From Burhinus oedicnemus (taxonomy: Eukaryota > Chordata > Aves > Charadriiformes > Burhinidae), in assembly GCA_008921705.1 (NCBI GenBank), contig VFFE01007640.1:675884-739883 (forward strand): a stretch of DNA of 64,000 nucleotides. Reading direction: 5' to 3'. Below are positions 9,481 to 21,600 of this stretch, piece after piece (within the stretch, counting starts at the first letter, position 1; each line of letters starts with the position of its first letter). A program made the position numbers and the translations under genes. The notes under the pieces were generated by a model. That model was not told the origin of the DNA and did no database searches. It saw only the letters and a list, made by a program, of their open reading frames with translations.

Positions 9481-12400
9481 ATGAGGGGGACTTGGGTGTG
9501 GGTGGTGGCAGGGTGAGGGGAGATACCTCAAAGCTTGGCCGTATAGGGAACTCTTTGGTGGTGGGTGCTCAGAGGTGGTGGGGGACAGTATGGGGGGCTT
9601 AGGCATAGAGTGACAGTACCAGTAGGGTCTGGTGGCTGCGGACGGGGAGGCTCTGGACTCTGTGAGGGGTGGCCCAGCTTCCTCCGCTGGGATGTCTGGT
9701 GGTGGAGGGGGTAGCGGGGAATACCTGCAAGGGATGTGCAGGAAGGGTTAGGCAGGAGGGCAGAGTTAGCCTGCTTTGGAGATTGGGAAGGGGTTATGGC
9801 TGCAGTGCTGAGGTAATTATTGATGGGGACTGAGGGAGCGGAGGCTCCTGGTAATGCAGGTGCTTGAGGTACAGGGGTAATCGTGTGGGTGCAAATGGTA
9901 GTGTGGATGGCACCGATGGTAGTGACTGAGCTCATGGGAGTGGTGAGCCGCCATGCAGGCGGACCCTGCGATGAGTGTCTGGAAAGTCACAGTACTTGGG
10001 TCGCGGTGTAAGGGATCTGCTCGCTTCTTCTAAGGACATAATGGCAGTATATTTCTTGATTGAGAAAGTTCTGGTAGCGATAATGGGGGTCTGTCAAGAG
10101 TTATGCCTGATGATTTATTTGTTTGGGAGAAGAAATAAATCTTGCCCTCTGCAAATGTTTTCCTGCTGGTTTAAAATCTGCAGTCAATTCTTGGTCCTGC
10201 TAAATATGTTTCCTTCTCTCTTGTGTGTGTATTTTATATGGTTTGCAAAATCCAGCAAATCTCTTATTATAGAGTAGTTTTTTACCTTGTACAGCTTGGA
10301 GGCTTTCTTGTTGCTCCCTGCACAGGAGGAATTTCATAAATATATCACTGGAGCTCACCTGGGACTGGAGTTCCCAAAAAACCCCCCAAACCTTTTCAAA
10401 GTACTGCTGCTCAAAATGTTTCAGTTTGTATGAAGTTTTAACCAGAGGATTTGATTATCCATTTAGTGGAAGGGACAGAGATAATTTAAAAAAAAAAAGA
10501 AGTTAGGGCTTGCTGCAGTGTTCTTCCATTTCTGAGGAAAAGCAGTAAAATAAATGCTCAAGTGAAAGTGGAATCGATACCACCCCAGTTAATTCTGCAT
10601 TGAAGAAGGATGACAGATTCTTTTGTATACTTAAAAAAACCTATCCTGCATTTGTGCATTTGGGCTGGAAATTTCAAAGAGGTCTAGGGGAGCTAAGTGC
10701 CTAACTTCCTGTCTCAGCAAGATTTTTTAATTCACTTTGTCTTTTTTTAAAATCTCAATCTTAGAACAGTCACGTGTTCAGGATTTTTAAAAATTTAATG
10801 AAAAATACTGTATTCAGTCAACCGAAGCATAACTTGAATTGGTATCTGCAAAGGTTGTGTCTGAATATTAAGGACTTCATATCACGTCAGACTCAAGTGG
10901 ATGCTCAGGTACAAAAGGATTTTTTCGTGGATGGTAAATGTCAGTAAGGGTTACCAAAGTCACGTGGTGATGCTGTGACACAGGCATGATTGTCCTGAAG
11001 TTCCATAGTAGAAATATTTTACTAATGTGCAGCAACCATTAAAACTTTCATCTGGAACACTGCAGAAGTTCAAGACATTGCTGGTGGGAGTCAGAATTTT
11101 CCAGGTTTCTGTGAATGAAATTAGCTATATCTGTGAAATAAATAACCAGGTGGTGCAAAGACGGTGATTGACAGCTCTAGACAATTGTCCCTATGAGTGT
11201 GAACTTTTCTTCAGCAGAACAGACAAAATCTGCACAAGCAGGCTTCCAACAGAGTGGGAGTAAAATTCTTCTGGATAAAACATTATGAAAAAGATATTCC
11301 AAGGTCTAAGCAGCTGCCTGGGGACATAGACTCCAAGGTATGTTTACACTTTCTTTCACTTACCTTGTAGAACTGCCACAGTGAGCATTCCTTTTACAGG
11401 CTTTTCTCCAATATACAGCACACTGCCCGCCGTCAGCACCCTCGCTTGTTTCATCAGCAGGCATCAACTACTCATTTAGGGTAGAAAGTTATTTTGGATA
11501 CAGAAAGCTGACATTGCCTTGCTTCAGGGTATGGTGAGTGCAGCGAGAAGGCATGCACCAGCATACGGATTGAAGTGCATCTGTCGATGGTTTAACTTCA
11601 TTCCCTTGATTTTACATTGATTTGGCAGGCTTGCTATGTGGCTTTCCACTGGTTTTTTTTCTGTTTCCTTGTGCTCGTTTTAATAGGAAAAGTATCCAGC
11701 TTGCTGTATTTAGTCACAGAACAAGTTGGTACCAATTATCGCTATTAGAGTGATAATTGTGAGAATTCAGAACTTAAATTCAGAAAAGCAATTTATTATG
11801 AAAACAAGTTATATACAATGTTTCTACTCAGTAGTAAAACCTCAAATGTTATATGAACTAATCTGATTTTGGCATTTGATTATGGAATCGCTGAAAGTGA
11901 GGAATCTTCATAAGTGCCCTTTTCTTGTGACTTTTATTTCATATAATATATGCTACCAGTTCCATCACAGAACTATTCATTGTCAGTTGAATTCTGAGGT
12001 TGGTAGTTGTGACAGCATGCTCAGGGAATACTGCTGACATGCATATCCCTTCAGAGAGTGGTTTTGTTCCAGCTCTGACAATGAAAACTGATATCAGAGT
12101 TGCAGTGAAAGGCAAATATTCATAGTGCTAGGAGAACAGAAGGAGAGGGAGAGAGATGCATATTAACGAGTGGACTCGATAAAACAAGCCTGATAAAGAA
12201 ACAGAGACAAAGGACTAGAAAAGGAACAACTGCTTGTTTGATTTGCAAGAATGTAAAACACAACCCACAACAAGGGATGCAATAAGTAACTAGTGATAGA
12301 CACCACTGTTCACAAACAAATCTTTACTCAGGACAACAGTATGTCCCAAACCATGGGCCTGAGTGCTACCCTGGGCAGGATTATTGTTGTCAACATAACA

Positions 12401-12525
12401 TCTTGTTTTGTTTATTTCAGAACTGTTAAGAACTTGTCACGAGTGACAAAGGCTGGTGAACATATGACATTTTGTAACTCATTCATTTCTCATTTTTTTT
12501 TCTGCTTGTGCTTTCCTCCCTTCAG
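9481..12525 (+). other. CCDC83: Putative CCDC83 intron 1
   Basis: The first 450 bp (to about 9940) are strongly G-rich on the plus strand, with many GGTGG and GGGG runs. The rest is AT-rich and unremarkable. I see no exon or clear repeat here. It is assigned as intron because the next exon begins with an acceptor and the nearest promoter-like region is at 9.1-9.5 kb. Confidence 0.5.
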
Positions 12526-12644
12526 ATTTAACTTATAGCACAAGTACAACAAAAAAGCATGGAAAAGAAGAAGAAAGAAGAGAAACCAGAAGAGCAACTT
12601 ACAGAAACTGAATCAGCTTTCCCAGAAGCCTTACTAGAATTTCA
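12526..12644 (+). CDS. CCDC83: CCDC83 first coding exon (with short 5' UTR)
   Basis: An acceptor (CTTTCCTCCCTTCAG) ends at 12525, so 12526-12558 is 5' UTR and the ATG is at 12559. The exon encodes a lysine/glutamate-rich N-terminus ending PEALLEF. The donor is CA/GTAGGT at 12645. Ending the exon there is required because the next in-frame triplet in genomic DNA is TAG. It leaves two bases of a split Gln codon. Confidence 0.85.
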
Positions 12645-15600
12645 GTAGGTTTAGTATATTTAACTTTTCACTTGTATAGAATATGTGAATGGATAAAGGA
12701 GATAACAAAGACAATTTATCCAATTCAGAGCCTGAGCTGATTGACTGTGGCAGTATTGTACTGTTCTTTTTTGTTCTTGTTTTGGGTTTTCAAGGCTATT
12801 TTGGAAATACACGCTTTTTAAACTATACCTACAAGAAAGCATTTAACTGGGTCAGAAATATTTTTATGCCATTAGATTATACCTTGGGAAAAAGAGTTTT
12901 ATTAAAAACAAAAAAACCCACCACATTTTTGTCTGTTAGTAGTAAGTTTTTGATAATTATACTCTGAAGTCGCAAGATTACATTTGACTCTATTTTTTAG
13001 GATTCCTTGGTGTTCACAGAGGTATGTAGTCACTAGCCAGAACCTCAAGACATACAATGTGCTCTTTTGGTGCAGCTGAGAGCAGAGCACGAAGGGAAGT
13101 GTTCTATTTTGAAAATAATGGAGGGATAACTTAAAGGGCTCTTAAAACCAAGTAGAGAAAAAATAAAAGGGGAATGTCAGAAGTAGTTACAAAATAGTCC
13201 AACTTATTTGATCTCTAGTCTCTTGAGTAGATGATAGGAATGATTAAAATTAAGCTCTGTGACTTTTATCAAAGAGACAGAAACTGAAAGGGAAGAACCT
13301 CAACAGCATCCAATATTAAACAATTGTCAGCATTTAGGGAGTAAGGAGTACTGCCTTGATGTAGAAAATAAAAGCAGGGTAAGCAAACCAAAGAGCACCA
13401 CATATAGTTCTAGTGACATCTATATGATGTTTACAGGGTTTATGTGGGATTTTCTGTTTCATTTTACAAAGAGCAGAGTACAAGTTTCCATAGGGAAACA
13501 GATCAGATTGAGCTGAATCATATCACAACTAAATGCCATCCAAAAAGTCAACAAACCAACACATCTATTTTGCTAAGAAATAAGCAAACTGTATTACTAG
13601 GCTGAGGAAAAAAACCCCACCACTTTCTGATAAAATTACTGTTATGCATATTCAAATATCTAAGTGAATGACTCATTTGTCTGAAGAGTCTTCCACTGAA
13701 ATGTGTGCTGTACTGGCACAGGATATTTAGTTTCTACAGCAACAGTAGGAGGAAAAGGGAAGAAAAGTATTTTTCTTTCTGTCTTTATCTTTCTCCCTCT
13801 CGATCCTCTCTTTCCCTCTTACTCTCTTTTTCCCTCTGTCTCTTCATTTCTGCGATCTATAACTTCTCTGTGCGCCTTTATTGAACAAAGCAGCATAATC
13901 ATACAAGTGAATATCTTTCACATTCCACTTTAGGATTTATCAAGCATGTAGTATTTATTTAATTTCCATTCCTGCTTTTTCTTTTGTACATTGAAGAATG
14001 GTTGCTGTTCATAGCCAGGTTTTTTGCGTTTTCAGTACAGTTTTCTGTTTCAGGATTGGTTAGGAACAACAACCCCATGAATGACTCGCCCTAGTAACAT
14101 CCTGTAGACAACTGACAAAACTGTCATGGTACTGGTGTTGTTTCTAGATGATGAAATCATCTAGATGAAACCTAGTATACAGAATTGATAAAAATAGCTG
14201 TTTTGTAGCTCTGTGAGTCTGACAAATACCACAGAAAAATAATCCAAAGAGGAAATTTCCAATATGTAGCAGACAAAATAGCAAATTCTACTCATAAATT
14301 TTTGACATCAACAAAAGTGATGGATATGGACAGCCACTTCATGGAAAATCTTAAAGTAGCGGAAATTAAGATCAGCATCAGTATTCAAAATATAGAAATA
14401 GTTTAAAATGGCAGGTAATTTAGGAGGTCGCGGTATGTAGCCAAGCTGTCACCTCTGTCTAATAAGTGAGATATTTTTCCTGTAGCCATCACCACCATAC
14501 CCCTATAACTCTGTTCTAGACTCCGTAACTAATATCCTTGTACTTAAAGGAAAAGCTGAGGAATACCTTGGAGCACACTGACACCAGAGGATGCAAATCT
14601 AGTAACCTGCAATTTTCATGACTGAGTGATCTAAACTTAACCAGGAAAAAAATGTTCTTCTTTCAAAACAACATAATACAATAGAGAGGGGCAAAAAAAC
14701 CCCAAAACAAAAAGCCCAAGGAAGAATAGCTGTTGAAACAGTAAAAGATACTGTGATAATTGTAATACTTGCCTCTGTTGTGTGTATGGTGAATGAATTC
14801 CAGGAAGAGAGAGAAAGATTACAGAGAATTTTGCAAATAGACGCCATTTGCAACCCAGCGTTTCACATTCTAGGAGAGAGAACACCAGAAAAAAATGCTT
14901 ATTTTACAGCTGTGGCAAAAAGGATGACAAGTAGTCTATGCAGATTATGAAAGCAGTGAGCTAGTTCTTTGACAAAAATGTATAAACTTACTTAGAGAAA
15001 ACTACTTGGGCTGCAGTCCCTCTTCCTTTAGTGCTGCTTGAAACCTAACAAGTTCTTGGTATACAAATGCAGTTTATGAAGCTCGTGAAACAAGATTTTT
15101 CAGAAGAATTGAATTCCATTTAATTCTCCAGTTTGGGATTCATCTGACCTATGTCTGAGAGAGTTGCCTAGGCTTCCTCTATAATGAATGGTGAGTAATA
15201 AATATTTCTGGAGCACAAATAAGCTTGTTCTCAAAGAGACCTGTGCAACAGGTCAGCTAAACCACATCCAGAAAGAATAAACCATCTTAATCCTCTCCAG
15301 TGGTTACAAAGTAACAGTATAATCAGGGAGTCTGTTTCTCAGTAGGAATACAAGATCCAAACTAACATGAAGGTCCAGATGTATGTGGGAAATCAATGTG
15401 TAGTAAGCAGACAGTGGTATCTACCCAGATGAGTCAAGAATATGATACGAAAATAAACATTTCAGTAGTATTTACAGCTTAAATAACATTCCTCTCTCTT
15501 CTGTTTTTGTAAGACCTTCTCTTTCTTTACTCTTTCTCAACAGAATTGAGACAAAAGAAGCAGCAATCGATCGGGTTTTGTTTGATCTGAAACAAGTGGA

Positions 15601-18600
15601 AAAAAAGAACAAAGAATATAATGAGAGAGTAAGTGACCATGCATCCTTCTCCCAACGCATTTTATATGTGGTATTTTAACTCACAGATTCAATTTTATTC
15701 TTTTAATCCTAATACTACATTAACTAGTCATTGCAGTGAATTTCTCACAGTCAATGAAACTAGAGTTAGTGAGTCACTTTATGTGCTTAAAAGTTAAAGT
15801 GTTATCTGAATTAAATGTGACATAAAGCATAAATGTCCTAAATATAACCGTGCAAAAAAAGAGGTGCAGTAGAACACTGCAGAATTGGACACAGTAAGTA
15901 AAAGTGAGTTCAGCGAAGGTGTTTTCCAATGCACATGAGATCCTCAGTAACCACCTAAGTATTTAATCTTACTCTGCAGGAAACATAGGACAGCAAGCCC
16001 ACCTTTCAGGAGGTAACTTTACTGCAGTACATTCAGATGTGCCTTTTTAAACAATTCTGCAAAAATTGCTCAAGGAATTCAAGAATACACTTTCAGTACA
16101 CAGAAGAATAAACTGTATTAACTTCATTTTTGTCAGTAGTATTAGCAGATCTAACCAAGTATTGAGGTTTGCCGACCTTCTTTGATTCACTTCTGAGGTA
16201 ATGGAATTGCACATGTATCTATGAGAGTTTCATTATTCTTGCAAACTTAGTTACAATGAACAAAGAAGAAAGAGCATCACACAATTGTCTAGGTGCAATT
16301 TTTAGCACTGCTTGATGAAGAGGCACTTTCTTGTGGTTAAGAGTTGTGTTGAACAATTTTTAGAAACAAGGTTATGTAACTGCTGATCACACCTGAGTGA
16401 CACTTTAAAGAACCATATATAAAGAACCCTATATAAAGAACTGTAATATGACATCTGATGACGGAGAGCAGCGAACCTTGAAAGTGGGTGTATAAAGTTA
16501 CCTAATTAAATGAATTCAAATCACTTAAAAATCCTTGAACTGGATCATGTGATTAAACAAGTCGCAGCCTGTGCTTCCTATAGCAGTGAAACATGGAAAC
16601 AAACAATGTCTCTCTGTGCTTTTGTGGTGGTGCAACCCCGCCGCCAAGCTTTGGCTGCTCGGTTCTTGGTGTGATTCCCCATCCCTGGGCCGTATACCAA
16701 CCTAGGAGATGTCAGGGATGAATTGCAAAAGATAAAGGACCAGAGTACCTTAACGCGCCTGGTTCTTGCTTCCCCTATCGTTTGGTAATATCACTCCCTG
16801 ACAACCTAGTACATCTGTACCTGGATCATGGCCCAAAGGGAGCTGATACCAGAACTTACAGATCTAGCAAGTTCTGGACTTGCACAACTGGTGGAAAGTA
16901 CCGGAATATTCCATCGTCCAAGTTGGGCCAGAGTGGAAAAATACCTGACAAAAGTCAGTTATCTCGGAACCTATAAGTAGCAATTCTAGTGAAGATCCTT
17001 TGAGCTCTTCTGGATCGCAGCGGGCTGTGGCCAGGACCTCCCCTGAGTCAGGACGCCGTCTCAGGTAAACACCTTGAGGACTGGAAGACCAGGGCGAGAC
17101 AATCCCTCTTGAGTCTCAATTACTGCCCATTGAGGAATGCCGATGCATAGTGAGTATTTACTCTAACTCAAAAAGGGAATTTTTAACTATAGACTAGCCT
17201 CTCTTTCATCCACCTCTCCATTTGTATGCTTATATGCATTAGCTTTATGGATGTGGATGTTCTTCCATTTTCCGTGCACATGTAGGAGTTAGAAGGGGTA
17301 CCCACTGACTTGATAAAGTTGTGTAATATTAAAAGATCTGTGATCTCAGTGGTTATAAACTGCAGTGTGTGTGTGTATAAGTGTGTGTGTGTGGACATGC
17401 ACTTATATGCTTTGTTTATATGTATATACATTAATCTGAGATCTGTGCTTTTGCTCTCACATGTATATATATTAGTTTGGGATACCTTATAGTAAGTTAG
17501 TGTGAATCTTGTCATCTTCGAATCTGTAATCAAGTCGCTGTTCATTTACTTAGTTAAATCACTTCGTAAATCCTTAAATCAGTTAGTGATTAAGTGCTGC
17601 TAAAACTCAATCTCTTGATCTGCATCAAATCACTAATAAAACTGAACTGCTGCTAAATCATAACTGTGTCTAACACTTCTATCCCGCGACACCTTCCAAT
17701 GCCCGATACTTGCCCTGCTTTTGTAAGTATCCATCTGTTTAGATTTCATTGGTGTTCCTTTCAGTCTCGAAGCCTGGATTGGGTTTCATTTGTAGCCTTA
17801 ACTATCAGTGGAAGTGGCATTTCGCTCTTTTCTCTGCAGACACCTGAAGTCTCTTATGGTTATTCCCCCAGTTTGCTGGTCATGTCTCTCGAGGACTCCT
17901 TCATATTTTAGACTGTGCAAGGTACTTCAGGGCTGTTTGTTCAATTTAGCCATGTTTTGACAGTTCTTTGGGCTCCCTTCTTTGTTTCCTGCTTAATATT
18001 TCTGAGTGGTTTAGACTTAATCCTTTTAGAAGTGAGGAATATTTCAGAGTCTCTCTACTGCATAGTTACTGTTACAGTTTGGCTGGTATGGTTATTTTCT
18101 CCATTATGGTATCCTTTGGGAGCAAACATACACGATCAGTAATTTAAAATAATTTGAGTGTCACTTGAGAGGATCAGGGCAAGGGGATATAATCACGGTT
18201 GTGGAATCAGTAGGTATAACTAATTCCAACCCTGACAACACTCTCTACTGTGGTTATATGGAAGTGACCTGGTTGTCTGATATTTCTACATGAAGGTGGT
18301 AAATTGTCATGAAGAATGCTGAAGTGAAGTAAATAACTCCTACAAATAAGTATTGTTATTAAATCGACCAACAAGGAACTTTCTTTCCAGGCAACAGAGG
18401 ACTATTTATGTGCTGCACCAAGTACAGCAGTCATTTGTCTCTCGTTTCCTTGCAATGGTCTTGAAGTTACTGAGAAACTTCTGAGCCTTGCAAACTCTCC
18501 CTTCCGCTCCATCCTTTTCAAATATGAAGAACAGCTGTTTAGCTGAGTGTTTTTGCAGTGCATCCTGGCACTAAGTCAGATTTTACTTTTCTTCATTACT

Positions 18601-21600
18601 TAAGTTTGTAACTTTGAAAACTAATTTGAAAATGTTTTAATACATGCCTTTTCTTGGAATCACAGAATGGTTAGAGTTGGAAGGGACCTGAAAGATCATC
18701 TAGTTCCAACCCCCCTGCCATGGGCAAGGACACCTCCCACTAGACCTGGTTGCTCAAAGCCCCATCCAGCCTGGCCTTGAACACTTCCAGGGATGGGGCC
18801 TCCACAACTTCCCTGGGCAACCTGTTCCAGTGCCTCACCACCCTCTTCTGTTGTTCTTTCATAGAATGAGCTTCTGAAGGAGGAACAGCAGGCACACATC
18901 AGGCGTACATTAAGACAAATAGAAGAACAGGAGAAAGAACAAGATGAAAAGGAGGTTGTAACTAGGGATGATGTGGAAGAGTCACTGAAAGCAATGTGGC
19001 AGTATGTTAAGGACAAAGAACGACTTCTGAAAGGTATGTTGTGATTCATGGAAGTGTGGTTTGCAGTTTACACAGTTGGGATTGAGTACTTTTTTTGCAT
19101 CTTAAATAGAGATTAAACTTGCTTTTGTTCCATAAAAACCATAAAGCTTTTCTTCCTCAAAATTAAGCTCCCTAATCCTAGTATGATATTGTGGAAGGCT
19201 TATAAGTAAACCTGTTAATTAATTTGACTTAAATTCAATAAAAATGAGTCTTCTATAGAAACTGACCCTGTATATTAGACTCTGTTTTGTTCCTTCCAAG
19301 TTATGTGTATTACTGTGCAAACACACAGGCTTCATATTTTCCATTAAGTTGAACTTCATAAAAGCCATACGCACTGGCTCCACTGGAATATTAAATAAAA
19401 ATTATTGATGGCAGCAAAAATGGCTGGTTTTGATTGTTGAAAGTTCTGGCTGCCATCCCTGAGATTCTCCATGAGAGACATATCTGTCTTTGGTTACAAC
19501 ATTTCAGTGAGAACTGTTGTCTGTCCTTGGCAGAATAAGATCAAGCTGTTTTCAGCAATGATGGTGGCCCTTGGCACTATGTGAGGCCATTATGTTGTAA
19601 TGTAGTGTAGAAGAATCACCCTTCTTTCTCCAATCCCAGTGAAAGCACCTTTATTAAAGAGTTTGATGAAGTTGTAAGAATTATGAACTATCAGTTCAAG
19701 AAATTGGTAAGGAACTTGTCTTCTGGTGTACTTTAACAGATCTGCATGCCCAGATTGAAGAAACTAACCAAAGACTTTCAGTAAAGGAGGCTGAGAGGGA
19801 TTATTGGTTGGAGTACAAAAATATAGGAAGTAAAACACAGGCCAACAAGATTATGAATCTGGAAAAAAACATCAAGGAAGTCAAAGATGACCTTCACAGG
19901 GCTACAGGTTAGTTTACAGCTAGTGTAATGCAAGTCTTACAAGCTCTTTCTGTATTACTTCTGGGAATTAATTAAATTATAAATTTATTTTGATGTCAAG
20001 TTATAATAACTTATATCAACTTTTCCAAGACAGTGCACCTAAATTAGGCTGCATAATCCTATAGAATGGAAGAACTTGCTCTCACTGTGAAAGTCCCTTT
20101 ATTAAAGAAATTGATAAACTTACAGAAATTATAAACACTCCAAGAAACTGACAAACTTGTCTTCTGACAGTTTTCTTGTAAAATACAGGCAACCCATTTT
20201 TAAAAAAAGTTACTATGAAAGACAGCAGTTTTCTAAAAATAAGTCTACATGTATTTAGGTCGCCTATACACAGGACTCTCTTAGCAGTCATAGTTGAAAA
20301 TGTTGAGTCTGCTCTTGTTGCTTCTCATCATGCTACAAGCACTTCACATGTTGAAAACTCCTTTGACAGGAAAGTATATGAGCTCATTCTTGGAACAGTC
20401 TTTTGAATTGAGCAGAGTGGTTTAAATGCAGGACTAGAGGGAGCTGTTTAGCCAGTGGTCTGAACTTTGCCTCCTAGTTGCATAGCCTCGTGTATGAGGC
20501 CCTGCAAAATTGCCAGTACAGATATATATACGGATACTGGGAACTGTTTCAATACTGACACAACAGTGGAATTAATTTGAGAGTTTATGTATTCTGGTGC
20601 TGAGTGCTTTACAAAGATTTCTTTACTACTGCATTATTTTAAAATCATTTAAATATTTCACTGTTACATAACCCATGCTTCTAATGGGAGAAGGATGTCC
20701 TGGTTTTCTTCCTTTATGTCCCTCTCAGTATGCACGACCACAGCCAAGCAGCTGGTAGTAACAGGCAGTGACACTGCTCTAAGGGTCTCTCTATATTCTG
20801 TGCCAACCATTACCAGTCATCAACTACTGTGGATGAGAGCCAGCTAGCTATCTTTTTGTCTCTTGAAACATATTTTAACACGATTAAAATATTTTACACT
20901 GTGTTTTTTACATTGGCAGATAGCTTGTCGGATGCTCATCTCTTTATTCAGGAGAGGTTGATATTCTTCATTATGCGTTTTCCATGTTCTTAATCAATTT
21001 AAAACTTTGATATACAGCTGCTGAAATATGAAATGAAAAAGAGAATGGGCTTTTATATAGAATGCCAGAATGAGACAGTTGGAAGGTTCAGTCTGACCTC
21101 CTGCATGTCACAGGGTACAGAGACAAAAATTTGTGGTCAAACGGAAGTGTATTTATAGAAAGACTGTTACAGAGGTATGTATAGCAGTTGCCTAATTAAC
21201 ATACTGCAAAATGGTGCTGCCAGTACTGGATTTTAGCATGCTATTTTACTCAACTTCTTAAAATTGAACTTATAAAGTGGCTGGGAAGTATAGTCTTCTA
21301 GCCTACAAAAACAAACAAACAAACAAACAAAAAAAAACAACAAAAAACCTAATAAGCTTCCAGAGTGATGTGGCAACAAATTGGGCTTGTCCACTCCTCA
21401 AAAGTGTAACATGCATAGGGAATAAGCATAGTTGAAGAGGTTTCTGTCTCTGTAGGTACCACTGAAGGGCTTGACACTGGCACAGTTCATTGGTCTGGAG
21501 ATGACATTTTAAACAAAATTGCTGGAGGGGAGAGGAAGCAAAAGAGAGCCATACACTAATGCAAGGTCTGGGGAAAACAGTGTTGCAGTGAGAGAGTTAG

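Noticed and set aside
17365..17400. TG-rich stretch as a long microsatellite
   Set aside because: It is only two short interrupted TG runs, too short to be a notable repeat.
18696..19049. 117-residue minus-strand frame over CCDC83 exon 3
   Set aside because: It combines the antisense of a coding exon with CR1 sequence, which explains why it is open.
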